Part shown: positions 52,370-60,808 of the stretch, piece after piece
Layout of the letters: every line of letters begins with the position of its first letter
Numbering within the stretch: position 1 is the first letter of the stretch
From: Runella sp. SP2
GTDB taxonomy: Bacteria; Bacteroidota; Bacteroidia; Cytophagales; Spirosomataceae
Length of the DNA: 64,000 nt
Assembly (NCBI RefSeq): GCF_003711225.1
Contig: NZ_CP031030.1
Location: forward strand, 4,216,001-4,280,000
Reading direction: 5' to 3'
The notes under the pieces: generated by a model
Told to the model about the DNA's origin: nothing
Database searches by the model: none
The model's input: only the letters and a program-made list of their open reading frames with translations
Translations under genes and position numbers: made by a program

Positions 52370-53520
52370 GCGAGTGTACCGCTCGTGTTTTCTATTAACA
52401 GGCTTCTAGCCTAGTTACGAGCAACCAGTTGCCTGCCTTCAAGAATCTTTTATTTTTGTGATGCCCTTAATTTCTGTACAGCTTCGAGGCTTAACCCTGT
52501 CAAAGAGGCTATTTTGGCATCATCAAAATCTGTCTCGGCCAGCAAAGCTTGTGCAAATGCAATGCTTTTGGCTTCAATACCTTTTTCAATGCCTTTTTCG
52601 ATTCCTTTCTTTTCACCGATACGCCGCTCGCGCTCCAAGACAAATTCTTCAATTCCCATCGTTTTCTTTGTTTTATTGGCCAACAGTGCTATTTCTTCCT
52701 CAAATTTATGGTTTTTTCCCACCTCTCCAAAACGAACATAGAGTTTTAAAAAGTTCATCAAGGCCCTGATTTTATCTTTGCTGAATTGTCGTTCCAAAAG
52801 ACTTTTGGCCAAAGCCAATTGATTGCTAAACAACTCGTCTTCGGTTATTTTCCCCTTCTTCAAAGCAACCAATGCCGTCAATACAACCATCGCAAAAGGG
52901 TTTTCGCTTTTTAAAAGTAAGTCCTCTCGTTGATGCAATACCTTGTAAACATTAAAATCATAACGCAAACGCGTACCCAAATAGGTTTGTTGAAAATGAC
53001 TCGGTTTAAAGCCCTTATTGCGGTCGGTCAGAATGGCAAAAGCCGTGACGGGACGCTGGTATTTGTCGTAGATGCGATAGAAATACTGAAACATACGATG
53101 CTCGAAAGTAGCATCGCTACTTCCCTGCACTTCGATATGAACCAAAATCCACTGTTCACTCCCTTCCTTGGTAAACACTTTTACAAGTTTGTCCACATAT
53201 TTAGGCGAGAAATCGTCAGGATTCGTCGGAAAAAGTTGTTCCAGTTCTTTATCCAAAAATTCAAAAGGTCGCTCAAAATCGAAGAGTTCATCAGCATTTT
53301 CAAAGAAAAACCTCAAAAAATCGTCAAAAATATCTTCCAAAATGGCTTTCCACAGGCTATCGTCGCGTTTCATACGTCAAACGTAGGACTAAATTTCAAA
53401 ATTTACAATCCTGATAGCACAAGGGTTTTGCTTGTGTTTGTTAATAACAAGCTTACTACCAAGCCATTCGCAATCAAAGGCTAGAAGCCTGCTAATTTTT
53501 GTCACGAGCGGGACGTTCGC
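52370..53520. mobile_element. Rpn-type nuclease gene bracketed by 43-nt imperfect inverted repeats
   Basis: Left arm 52370-52412 and right arm 53478-53520 are imperfect inverted copies: an outer 18-nt block (GCGAGTGTACCGCTCGTG against GCGAACGTCCCGCTCGTG, 15 of 18), a 12-nt spacer of equal length on both sides and an inner 13-nt block AGGCTTCTAGCCT (13 of 13). Inside is a single ORF, the Rpn family nuclease. No target-site duplication is clear outside the arms. It could be a small element mobilised by, or carrying, this nuclease, or just paired palindromes around the gene. Confidence 0.5.
52450..53373 (-). CDS. Rpn/PDDEXK-type nuclease (recombination-promoting nuclease or transposase family)
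   Basis: 307 residues. The N-terminal two thirds are of the Rpn / YhgA-like PD-(D/E)XK type: LPTNPDD, KEGSEQWILVHIEVQG (E-x-Q of the nuclease core), DKYQRPVTAFAILTDR. A helical part follows, then a charged coiled-coil with a GIEKGIEKGIE repeat, and a helical C-terminal motif TDFDDAKIASLTGLSLEAVQKL that is common at the end of this family. Rpn proteins are RecA-independent recombination nucleases related to transposase_31. They are found in many copies in Cytophagales genomes. A 122-bp piece of the 3' end is duplicated at 54736-54857. Confidence 0.82.
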   Translation of the reverse strand: MKRDDSLWKAILEDIFDDFLRFFFENADELFDFERPFEFLDKELEQLFPTNPDDFSPKYVDKLVKVFTKEGSEQWILVHIEVQGSSDATFEHRMFQYFYRIYDKYQRPVTAFAILTDRNKGFKPSHFQQTYLGTRLRYDFNVYKVLHQREDLLLKSENPFAMVVLTALVALKKGKITEDELFSNQLALAKSLLERQFSKDKIRALMNFLKLYVRFGEVGKNHKFEEEIALLANKTKKTMGIEEFVLERERRIGEKKGIEKGIEKGIEAKSIAFAQALLAETDFDDAKIASLTGLSLEAVQKLRASQK

Positions 53521-53558
53521 GACATCAGAGAACTGAAAAAGCGGATTTTTACAGAGGT

Positions 53559-54374
53559 CTAATAACGATATTCGTACAAAACATCAATTGATCCACCATT
53601 TCGCTTAATCAGCATTCCAGAAACACGACCAGCAGCGTCAAAGGTGTACGAAAAATCCATTGTTGTACTGGCACCGTTTTCTTTCATGATTGCTCTCTTG
53701 AGTAAATGACTACTGTATTTCCCTAAAAAGCTCCCTCGGTAAGTGAAATGAGGTGTTTGCCAAGAGGATATTTCCTGATGAATACTGTTAGGATAATCGG
53801 TATATTCATAGGAGATCTGAACCCTGACCCGTTGATGATTTACACCATTCCATTCCAATAAATTTCCATCCCCGCTATACTTTAAGGTAGTCAGATAGAA
53901 ATCATCGGCCATACCTGTCAAATACCCATTTTTGTAAAAATATTGGGTTTTGTTTTTTTTCCCATTACTCGCTAATATACCCTCTGCATTCTCTGCAAGC
54001 CCTTCTCGGTTAAGTTGATAAGTCATTTGTTCTGCCCCGAATTTGCTGGTAGCTTTTTGGGAAATAAAATCTGTAGAAACTTCAAAGACAGGACCCGTAT
54101 CAGTTGATATAGTTTTCAATTGATCCTCTGCGTTATAGTCAAAATTGTAAGTGTAAGTTGTGGTGGGTCCAAGAAATATTATGGCAGATTTAGGAAGTTT
54201 AGTGACTATGACAGGGGATTGAATTTCAGGATGGTCATCCGCATATTTTTTTGCTCTTTCGACTAATGTCAACTCAGGGGTCGTGGGAGTTGGCGAATCC
54301 TCGGTGGCTATTTGTTCGCAGGCAGAAAGTCCCAATGTTACTGCCAAGACTGTGAATAAAACGGTAGTTTTCAT
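53559..54374 (-). CDS. Hypothetical lipoprotein with RHS-like beta repeats
   Basis: 271 residues with a lipoprotein signal (LFTVLAVTLGLSAC, lipobox LSAC). The rest alternates short beta-strands with repeated Tyr-rich text such as YTYNFDYNAEDQLKTI, TQYFYKNGYLTGM, SYTFDAAGRVSGM. This is the pattern of single-chain YD/RHS-like sheets found in DUF4595-type Bacteroidota lipoproteins. The function is unknown; it is probably at the outer membrane. It stands alone, with AT-rich DNA before it, and lies between the Rpn element and the duplicated Rpn fragment. Confidence 0.75.
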   Translation of the reverse strand: MKTTVLFTVLAVTLGLSACEQIATEDSPTPTTPELTLVERAKKYADDHPEIQSPVIVTKLPKSAIIFLGPTTTYTYNFDYNAEDQLKTISTDTGPVFEVSTDFISQKATSKFGAEQMTYQLNREGLAENAEGILASNGKKNKTQYFYKNGYLTGMADDFYLTTLKYSGDGNLLEWNGVNHQRVRVQISYEYTDYPNSIHQEISSWQTPHFTYRGSFLGKYSSHLLKRAIMKENGASTTMDFSYTFDAAGRVSGMLIKRNGGSIDVLYEYRY

Positions 54375-54735
54375 AGAAATGTGAGGTAGTAGTTTTTCAA
54401 TAAAAATAACGTATTAAATGGTTAAAAATTAAACGAATGAAAGATTGAGGTTAGTATAATTGTTAATAGAAACAATACCCTACTCAACATAAAATTCATT
54501 ATAAAGCTGCTTTGCCAAACCCCTTTGCGGAATCTGTGCCGATTGAAACTTTGCTTATTTCGATACACCTGCTATCTATCTTTACTTTAGCAAGGCCGCC
54601 TGTACGGTAGCTATGCAACCCAATCTTCCAATGAGGATATTAGCTAGATGAGGTGCCCTCGCAATCGCTTGCTTCTTGGTAAGAGATGATGATTAAAAGT
54701 CATCCTGGCGAGAGCGCAGAGGTCACAAGGTGACG
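54375..54735. other. Gene-free AT-rich interval
   Basis: No ORF that I can support. It ends with the left copy of the 24-nt direct repeat (54633-54656) and leads into the Rpn remnant. Confidence 0.5.
54633..54656 (+). repeat. 24-nt direct repeat, left copy
   Basis: GAGGATATTAGCTAGATGAG followed by GTGC. It matches 56136-56159 at 23 of 24 positions. The two copies bracket the Rpn remnant and the GNAT/HTH gene pair. Confidence 0.75.
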
Positions 54736-54857
54736 CTTTATTTTTGTGATGCCCTCAATTTCTGCACAACTTCAAGGCTTACCCCTGCCAGAGAGGCTAT
54801 TTTGGCATCATCAAAATCTGTCTCGGCCAGCAAAGCTTGTGCAAATGCGAGGCTTTG
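54736..54857 (-). pseudogene. Duplicated 3' fragment of the Rpn nuclease gene
   Basis: Aligns without gaps to 52448-52569 (constant offset of 2,288 bp), with seven mismatches in the first 113 positions. It retains the last 35-40 codons and stop codon of an Rpn gene, then diverges abruptly. It is a remnant of a second copy or a gene-conversion relic. Two adjacent small palindromes (CTACAAAGATGTAG and GCTCCTTTGGAGC, 54880-54905) lie next to the break. Confidence 0.85.
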
Positions 54858-55056
54858 TTTTGGATGTGATTCATGCTTTCTACAAAGATGTAGCTCCTTT
54901 GGAGCAATAAATAGGGGCTCTCAATTTTACTGCTTGCCCCTTGGCTGGCGCTTGTTAGTAGCAAACATATTTCATAATTAAACGCTGTCCCACATCCTAC
55001 AAAAATGAGACATTGATTTCTGTGAGACGACAAGTTGAGGTCGGTCATGCATCTAA

Positions 55057-55569
55057 TTAAAATTCTAATGCCAAATGGCCTTTAACATGCTTCTTCTCTT
55101 TGTTTCTTAGCGAAGAATTCGTCATGATAGAATATTCCTGTTGTTTCATTGAAAGCCGAAACCAGTTACGAGCAGAAATAAACTGATTAGAATGAAACTC
55201 TAATCGAATAAAAATATCTTCAGAAGGTGCTCTACGACCAGAAAGTAATTGACTGAGCTTCGTTTTATGAATATCAAGCTCAGAAGCTACCTCAATCTTC
55301 TTTTTATTTTGAAGCTCGATATATAATTGTAAGAAATAGGCAAAGCCTTTTTTGGGATCAAACGTATCCTGCTTGATATAATCCTCAATATGAATTTTCA
55401 ATTGAAGCAATTGACCATATAACTTTTCCTGTTCAGATTGCTCAACTAATCTCTTTTGACGGATAACGGCTAATTGCTGGTCGGCTTGGCGTTTCTGCTC
55501 AAGAGTCATTTTAGCTGGTAACATAAAGCCATCTACTATTTCTTCGGGAGCTATTGCGTCAAGGTTCAT
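55057..55569 (-). CDS. XRE/HTH protein, possible antitoxin
   Basis: 170 residues. The N-terminal 60 residues are charged and helical (MTLEQKRQADQQLAVIRQK). A helix-turn-helix is seen near 90-125 (KKKIEVASELDIHKTKLSQLL followed by GRRAPSEDIFIRLEFH), resembling HigA-type antitoxins. The second helix of the HTH and the RxPS-x-E text are characteristic of XRE repressors. It overlaps the upstream gene by 11 bp, a tight arrangement usual for toxin-antitoxin pairs, with the putative toxin first. The AT content is higher than in the neighbours. Antitoxin function is inference. Confidence 0.7.
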   Translation of the reverse strand: MNLDAIAPEEIVDGFMLPAKMTLEQKRQADQQLAVIRQKRLVEQSEQEKLYGQLLQLKIHIEDYIKQDTFDPKKGFAYFLQLYIELQNKKKIEVASELDIHKTKLSQLLSGRRAPSEDIFIRLEFHSNQFISARNWFRLSMKQQEYSIMTNSSLRNKEKKHVKGHLALEF

Positions 55570-56038
55570 GGTCGATGTAGGTTTGAATGAGAGTATAAAG
55601 TGGTCTTCCTTCTAAATACAGTTGCTGGCCACCATCCAGCATACCATACTTACTTTGATAATGTTTTACCAATCGGGTTTTTGGTTTAAGCGATACACAG
55701 GCTAGATAGCCGTATTCTTTTACCGCTAGCCGACATGCCCATCCAATTAAACAACCAGCAATTCGGTCATACTGCTTACCAGGTCCAAAATTATCACTTC
55801 GGCTAGCAATCAGGTTAATTTCTATGCGATACTCAAGTGGGTAGTATATTAGTGACATTGCCCCTAACATATCTTTACTGTCTGCTATCCGTAATTTCCA
55901 CAGTTCAGTTTCCGTAAAGTCTTTCCAAGTAAAATGGAAGTCCTTTCTGGTCAATTTCTTCAAATCGCTAACTGTTACAGGCTCAATAATGGCCTCAACA
56001 GGCGTAGGTGGATTAGCACCCCTATTGAGCAAGTACAT
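55559..56038 (-). CDS. GNAT-fold acetyltransferase-like protein, possible toxin
   Basis: 159 residues. It has the order of a GNAT acetyltransferase: beta-strands (MLGAMSLIYYP, YRIEINLIASR), a QYDRIAGCLIGWACRLA helix that corresponds to motif A where acetyl-CoA binds (the canonical Q/RxxGxG/A is degenerate, R-x-x-G-C), and LKPKTRLVKHYQSKYGM, the motif-B segment. It is first in a two-gene unit with an HTH protein (11-bp overlap). Known GNAT toxins of type II systems acetylate aminoacyl-tRNA, and the same role is possible here. Without similarity searches this is an inference. Confidence 0.6.
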   Translation of the reverse strand: MYLLNRGANPPTPVEAIIEPVTVSDLKKLTRKDFHFTWKDFTETELWKLRIADSKDMLGAMSLIYYPLEYRIEINLIASRSDNFGPGKQYDRIAGCLIGWACRLAVKEYGYLACVSLKPKTRLVKHYQSKYGMLDGGQQLYLEGRPLYTLIQTYIDHEP

Positions 56039-56135
56039 CCGTATTTTATTTGAGTATAAATTTACAAAAAATGTAAACTATTTAAAAATTTGTAAATAAA
56101 TCTCTTCTAAAATAGAGCATTTTAAGCGATGTGTG

Positions 56136-56159
56136 GAGGATATTAGCTAGGTGAGGTGC
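56136..56159 (+). repeat. 24-nt direct repeat, right copy
   Basis: GAGGATATTAGCTAGGTGAG followed by GTGC, one mismatch from 54633-54656. It ends about 40 bp before the YdeI-like gene start. Confidence 0.75.
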
Positions 56160-56200
56160 TTTGGTTAAAAATGACGGGCGAGATGCCCCTGCCACTAGCT

Positions 56201-56764
56201 ATGACTATCGACGTGTTTTATCCCAAAAATAGTGCGGAATGGCGCGCTTGGTTGGAACAAAATCACCAATCTCAACAGGCCGTTTGGGTTGTTTTTTATA
56301 AAAAATCGTCGGCCATGCCGTCTATTACTTGGAGCGAGGCCGTGGACGTCGCGCTGTGCTTTGGCTGGATAGACAGCAAAAAAGTAGCCGTCGATTCCGA
56401 AAAATCGCACCAGTTTTTTTGTCCTCGCAAGGCAAAAAGTACGTGGTCAAAAATAAATAAAGTAAAGGTTGACCAGCTTATTGAGGCGGGACTGATGACG
56501 GAAGCGGGTTTTGCAAGTATCGAAGTGGCAAAGCGCAATGGCTCTTGGACTATGCTCGACGATGTGGAAGCCTTAGTCATTCCTCCCGATTTGGAACAAG
56601 CACTTGCGGGGCAAGAGGGATTGATGGCTCAGTTTTTAGGACTGAGTAAGTCGGCTAAAAAAGAACTATTGGCTCGATTGCTCTTTGCCAAACGCCCCGA
56701 AACCCGCCAAAAACGAATTGATGAAATGATGGTGTTACTCACTCAAAAATCTACCAAAGGATAA
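56201..56764 (+). CDS. YdeI/OmdA-type protein (DUF1801/bacteriocin-protection family)
   Basis: 187 residues from the ATG at 56201; an upstream GTG at 56156 lies in the direct repeat and would add 15 atypical residues. Diagnostic text: AEWRAWLEQNHQSQQAVWVVFYKK, SEAVDVALCFGWIDSK, FCPRKAKSTWSKINKVKVDQLI and the C-terminal LLARLLFAKRPETRQKRI. These are the hallmarks of YdeI/OmpD-associated proteins, linked to cationic peptide resistance in Gram-negatives. The reaction is unknown. It is likely monocistronic or leads into the amidohydrolase (13 bp gap). Confidence 0.88.
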   Translation: MTIDVFYPKNSAEWRAWLEQNHQSQQAVWVVFYKKSSAMPSITWSEAVDVALCFGWIDSKKVAVDSEKSHQFFCPRKAKSTWSKINKVKVDQLIEAGLMTEAGFASIEVAKRNGSWTMLDDVEALVIPPDLEQALAGQEGLMAQFLGLSKSAKKELLARLLFAKRPETRQKRIDEMMVLLTQKSTKG

Positions 56765-56777
56765 AACAACTTACCAC

Positions 56778-58115
56778 ATGAACCAATCCACCCTTTCCCG
56801 CAAAGCTTTTCTTCAACACTCCGTCGTAGGTTTGTCTGGGTTTTCATTGGCACCTAGTACTTCGCTGCTCTCTCCCGACAAAGAAATTGCGTGGGGGACT
56901 TCCACGGGCAATGCCAACAAATATACCCTAAAAAACGTACGGCTTGAGACGGGGTTTGACTACGAAGGCGAGGAGGTAATTGGCACAAAGACGGGCTTGT
57001 TTTCGGTAGAAATTACGAATGGAAAAATCACTACCATTAGCTCCCAAAAACCACCCGCTGACGCCATCGATGCGAAGGGTCTTTTGATGCTGCCTTCCTT
57101 TAAAGATATGCACATCCATTTGGACAAAACGTTCTACAGCGATAAGTGGCAAGCTACCAAAAGACGAACCAACGGCGTGAAAGGCATGATTGCGCTTGAG
57201 CAACAGATTTTGCCCGAAATGCTCAAAAATTCAACCCAAAAAGCCGAAAAACTCATCGAATTGCTGCAATCGCGCGGAACGGGGTTTGCCCGTAGCCACG
57301 TCAACATCGAGCCTACTTCTAAGCTCCAATCGCTGAAAAACCTGCAAACAGCCCTGCGTAACAAAAAAGACGTTTTTGGCGCTGAATTGGTGGCATTTCC
57401 TCAGCATGGCGTGTTTTATACCGACTCAGCCCCATACATGAAAGAAGCCGCTCAAACGGACATTGATTTCATCGGGGGCGTTGACCCGTTTACCCTAGAC
57501 GGCGCCATCGAAAAAACCATGGATTTTACCATCCAATTGGCCTTAGACCACCACAAAGGCATAGACATTCACTTGCACGAATCAGGAGAATCTGGGCTCA
57601 AAACCATCGAGTATCTGATGGCAAAGGTCAACGAAAACCCTGTATTAAAAGGCAAAACCTTTGTAAGCCACGCTTTTGCTTTGGCCAAACTCGACAAAGG
57701 AAAACAAGAAGAAATGGCCGAAAAACTTGCGGCCGCCCGCATCGGAATTTTATCCACCATTCCGTTTGGCACCACCATCATGCCCATTCCTACGTTGCTG
57801 AAGTACGGGGTCAACGTCATGACGGGCAACGACAGCATTGTAGATCATTGGAATACGTTCGGAACAGGAAGCGTGTTACAAAAAGCCAACCTCGCCGCTC
57901 AGCTTTACGGGTATGCTACGGAATTTGGGTTATCGAGAATCTTGAAATTGGCCACCGCAGGGCCTTTGCCGCTTACCGACAAAGGCGAACAGCAGTGGCC
58001 CAAGGCAGGCGACGACGCCAATGTGGTATTGGTAGATGCGAGCTGTTCGGCCGAAGCAGTTTCCCGCATCTCTCCCATTAAGTCGTTGATATACCAAGGG
58101 AAGGTTGTTTACTAA
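56778..58115 (+). CDS. Exported amidohydrolase (cytosine-deaminase-like)
   Basis: 445 residues. The N-terminus MNQSTLSRKAFLQHSVVG has SRKAFLQ, a Tat-like motif with one twin-arginine position replaced by Lys, so translocation is likely but not certain. The metal-dependent TIM-barrel shows KDMHIHLDKTF (the H-x-H motif), a central HLHESGE, VSHAFALAK and GNDSIVDHW, all usual metal or proton-shuttle positions of the amidohydrolase superfamily closest to cytosine/isoguanine deaminases. It lies 13 bp after the YdeI-like gene and before a Crp/Fnr regulator. The substrate is uncertain. Confidence 0.85.
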   Translation: MNQSTLSRKAFLQHSVVGLSGFSLAPSTSLLSPDKEIAWGTSTGNANKYTLKNVRLETGFDYEGEEVIGTKTGLFSVEITNGKITTISSQKPPADAIDAKGLLMLPSFKDMHIHLDKTFYSDKWQATKRRTNGVKGMIALEQQILPEMLKNSTQKAEKLIELLQSRGTGFARSHVNIEPTSKLQSLKNLQTALRNKKDVFGAELVAFPQHGVFYTDSAPYMKEAAQTDIDFIGGVDPFTLDGAIEKTMDFTIQLALDHHKGIDIHLHESGESGLKTIEYLMAKVNENPVLKGKTFVSHAFALAKLDKGKQEEMAEKLAAARIGILSTIPFGTTIMPIPTLLKYGVNVMTGNDSIVDHWNTFGTGSVLQKANLAAQLYGYATEFGLSRILKLATAGPLPLTDKGEQQWPKAGDDANVVLVDASCSAEAVSRISPIKSLIYQGKVVY

Positions 58116-58138
58116 GCAATGGAATGTACTGACCATTA

Positions 58139-58753
58139 ATGACGATGAACATACAAGGCAAAATGGACGACACATCGGCAAGTCAGCCTGATTTACTAGA
58201 CCCACTACTTGATAAAATATACTTGCTTCCAGCGCCGTCGAGACTTTCGCTCAAAAAGTATATTCGCGAAGTAAGTTATCCCAAAGGGCACATTTTGTTG
58301 CGAGCCGACAAAGTCGAAACTGATATTTATTTTATCAAAAAGGGAATTGTCCGCGCTTATGCACAGACCCCCGATAACGAAATTACGTTTTGGTTTGGAC
58401 AAGAGGGCGACACGATTATTTCAATGAAAAGCTACGTCGAAAACCAGAAAGGTTATGAAGACGTCGAGTTGTTGGATAATTGTGACCTATATCAACTCAA
58501 AATACACGACCTTCAACAACTTTTCGGCCAAGACATTCACCTTGCCAATTGGGGTAGGAAATTTGCCGAACAAGAGCTTATCAAAACAGAAGAACGGCTC
58601 ATTTCTCGACAGTTCCGAACAGCAAGCCAACGCTACAACGAGCTTTTGCAAACAAACCCCGCCCTCCTTCAGCGCGTTCAGTTAGGACATATCGCTTCTT
58701 ATTTAGGTATAACTCAAGTGAGCCTGAGTAGAATCAGAGCCACCATCAAATAA
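58139..58753 (+). CDS. Crp/Fnr-family transcriptional regulator
   Basis: 204 residues. The N-terminal cyclic-nucleotide-binding-like beta-roll (PKGHILLRADKVETDIYFIKKGIVRAY, then FWFGQEGDTIISM) lacks the RxS phosphate-binding motif of true CRP. The linker helix and a winged helix at the C-terminus (HIASYLGITQVSLSRIRATIK) complete the fold. This type in Bacteroidota typically controls one or two neighbours; the SMR exporter 72 bp downstream or the amidohydrolase 23 bp upstream are candidates. Confidence 0.92.
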   Translation: MTMNIQGKMDDTSASQPDLLDPLLDKIYLLPAPSRLSLKKYIREVSYPKGHILLRADKVETDIYFIKKGIVRAYAQTPDNEITFWFGQEGDTIISMKSYVENQKGYEDVELLDNCDLYQLKIHDLQQLFGQDIHLANWGRKFAEQELIKTEERLISRQFRTASQRYNELLQTNPALLQRVQLGHIASYLGITQVSLSRIRATIK

Positions 58754-58824
58754 GCCTCATTTTTTATCATTTGTAAAATTTTGTCTTAGCCTAATTTCAG
58801 ACCTTTGCTCAAAATAAAAAAGGG

Positions 58825-59151
58825 ATGAATTGGATTATTTTGACCATCGCAGGCTTGTTTGAAGTAGTATTTGCGTTCTGTTTGGGGAAAGCAAAAATAA
58901 GCACAGGAAACGAAATGTATCTGTGGTACGCTGGCTTTTTGGTCGCCCTTTGTACCAGTATGGGGCTTCTACTGAAAGCAACTCAAACACTACCTCTCGG
59001 GACTGCTTATGCCGTCTGGACGGGCATTGGTGCAGTCGGGACTGTTTTGATTGGTATTATTGTGTTTAAAGAACCCATCACTTTTTGGCGACTCTTATTT
59101 CTCATTACTTTAATTGGTTCTATCATCGGACTAAAAGCGGTATCACATTAA
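58825..59151 (+). CDS. Small multidrug resistance (SMR) family exporter, SugE/Gdx-like
   Basis: 108 residues with four TM helices. MNWIILTIAGLFEVVFAFCLGKAK carries the essential Glu of SMR proteins (Glu13, in GLFEV), and TLPLGTAYAVWTGIGAVGT matches the signature. The closest known subgroup by appearance is SugE/Gdx, which exports guanidinium. No guanidine riboswitch is recognisable in the 71-bp upstream gap. It lies downstream of a Crp/Fnr regulator. Confidence 0.9.
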   Translation: MNWIILTIAGLFEVVFAFCLGKAKISTGNEMYLWYAGFLVALCTSMGLLLKATQTLPLGTAYAVWTGIGAVGTVLIGIIVFKEPITFWRLLFLITLIGSIIGLKAVSH

Positions 59152-59569
59152 GTTTTTGAAGAAAAAGGGCTTTTATCTCCTACTTTAAAATTAAAAAGTC
59201 GCTATAAAGTGGTTAAAAAGTACTTAAAATAGCCCAAAACTCATTAAAAATCACCATTTTTCCAGCGTAAAACTGCGCACTGCCGTTCAATAACTCACTG
59301 TAAATCAATTCACTGCGATAGTCATCAAAAATAATTTTGATTTCTCTTGTTTTCTTCTATATTGTATATTGCGCTATCGCTATTTATTGTATATTTGTCT
59401 CGACAATACGGTTTTATATCTAAACAAATAAGGCTTTCGGATATTCAGGAATCTTTATTGAACGATTGTAATCTATGTTGTCTCTCTAACAAAAGAAGTG
59501 CTTAACCTACACTTCTTTCCACAGCCCAATTTTGAGAAAAAACGAGTACTATTATCTATCAAACTTTGT
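59152..59569. other. Gene-free AT-rich interval with a promoter
   Basis: No convincing ORF. It holds a promoter pair at 59369-59397 and several short AT palindromes (for example ATCAAAA/TTTTGAT near 59325). No riboswitch is recognisable. Confidence 0.55.
59369..59397 (+). promoter_or_regulatory. Promoter of the surface-glycan genes
   Basis: TTG at 59369-59371 and TATATTTG at 59390-59397, with 18 bp between, match the Bacteroidota -33 TTG / -7 TAnnTTTG consensus. The leader before the DegT-family gene would be about 165 nt. Confidence 0.55.
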
Positions 59570-60730
59570 ATGATTCTTGACAAGATTCTGGAGAAACCCA
59601 TGAATGAGTATCCTGTTATGGATACGAGGGAGGGTATTGTACTGTTCTACCCTAACATTCCTGCCAAAGCCGCTTCTAACATCACAGAAGTCCTTCAATC
59701 ACGTTGGATTGGCCAAGGCCCTAAAGTGGACGAATTTGAACACCGCTTCGAGTTAAAATTTACGTACCCCAACAAATGCTTGGCAGTTGGCTCTGGAACA
59801 GATGCGCTTCACTTGGCGTATTTGTTGGCCGATTTGCAACCAGGCGATGAAGTCATTGCCCCCGTATTTACTTGTACGGCCACCAACATCCCATTCCTTT
59901 ACATGGGAGTCAACATTGTGTTTGCCGATGTGGATGACAACCTCAACATCGACGTAAAACACGTGGAGCAACTCATTACGCCCAAAACAAAGGCAATTGT
60001 CTGCGTTCATTACGGTGGTCTTCCATGCGACATGGACGAACTGTGGGCACTCGGAAAGAAGCACAATCTCTTCATTATCGAAGACGCGGCGCACGCCGTG
60101 GGTGCCAAATACAAAGGGCGCTACATCGGTAGCGAAAGCGACTTTACGATGTTTTCGTTCCAAGCCATCAAACACATTACAACGGGCGACGGCGGCATGT
60201 TGGTAGTGAAAGACCCAACCTTGGTCGAAAAAGCAAAACGACTGCGTTGGTTTGGCATTGACCGCACCAGCAAGCAAAAAGGAATTTGGGAAAATGACAT
60301 TGTAGAAGTAGGTTACAAATACCAAATGACCGACATTGCGGCCAGCTTGGGCTTGGCAGGTTTGGAAGAATTTGACGAACATTTGGCGCACCGTCAGCGG
60401 CTTTACCGCTTGTACTGCGAGCTGCTCAAAGATATTCCAGGCATTCGGGTGATTGGGAGCGAATACACGGATCGTGAACATGCTGCATGGCTACTCACAG
60501 CCGAAGTAGATCACCGCGAAGACCTCATGCGTCACCTCCGCGAACACGGTATCGAGTCGGGACAAGTGCATTATCGCAACGATAAATATTCGATTTTTGG
60601 AGGCCGTACTCCAGGGCAATTCCCCAAAATGGATGCCATCGAAGAGCGCTATCTCGTACTTCCATTACACGCCCGCGTGACCGAAGACGACATTCGATAC
60701 ATTGCGTACGTTCTTCAAAAAGGTTGGTAA
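59570..60730 (+). CDS. DegT/DnrJ/EryC1-family PLP sugar aminotransferase
   Basis: About 386 residues from the ATG at 59570; the longer in-frame start at 59498 is a TTG, and 59600 is a third choice. The phosphate loop CLAVGSGTDALHLAYLL, the Asp contact FIIEDAAHAVGAKYKGRYIG and the PLP lysine in FSFQAIKHITTGDGG are plain. It makes an amino sugar from a nucleotide-keto-sugar. With the GT2 and methyltransferase genes behind it, it probably contributes to a surface polysaccharide. A terminator follows at 60741-60790. Confidence 0.92.
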   Translation: MILDKILEKPMNEYPVMDTREGIVLFYPNIPAKAASNITEVLQSRWIGQGPKVDEFEHRFELKFTYPNKCLAVGSGTDALHLAYLLADLQPGDEVIAPVFTCTATNIPFLYMGVNIVFADVDDNLNIDVKHVEQLITPKTKAIVCVHYGGLPCDMDELWALGKKHNLFIIEDAAHAVGAKYKGRYIGSESDFTMFSFQAIKHITTGDGGMLVVKDPTLVEKAKRLRWFGIDRTSKQKGIWENDIVEVGYKYQMTDIAASLGLAGLEEFDEHLAHRQRLYRLYCELLKDIPGIRVIGSEYTDREHAAWLLTAEVDHREDLMRHLREHGIESGQVHYRNDKYSIFGGRTPGQFPKMDAIEERYLVLPLHARVTEDDIRYIAYVLQKGW

Positions 60731-60740
60731 ATTTAATTTG

Positions 60741-60790
60741 ACGGAGCTTTTGAAGGAGGCAATCAATGCCCCCTAGAAAGCTCCGTTTTT
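60741..60790 (+). terminator. Terminator after the DegT-family gene
   Basis: ACGGAGCTTT / AAAGCTCCGT form a 10-bp outer stem, with an inner AGGAGGCA/TGCCCCCT pairing, followed by TTTTT. It may only partly stop transcription into the GT2 gene. Confidence 0.75.
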
Positions 60791-60808
60791 CATTCTCAAA
60801 GTACTTTC

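Noticed and set aside
52930-53484. 184-residue plus-strand ORF
   Set aside because: Antisense to the Rpn nuclease gene and without any recognisable feature.
54730-54981. 83-residue plus-strand ORF
   Set aside because: The DNA is a copy of the minus-strand 3' end of the Rpn gene; the plus-strand reading is a shadow.
59753-60481. 242-residue minus-strand ORF
   Set aside because: Antisense shadow of the DegT-family aminotransferase with its PLP motifs.
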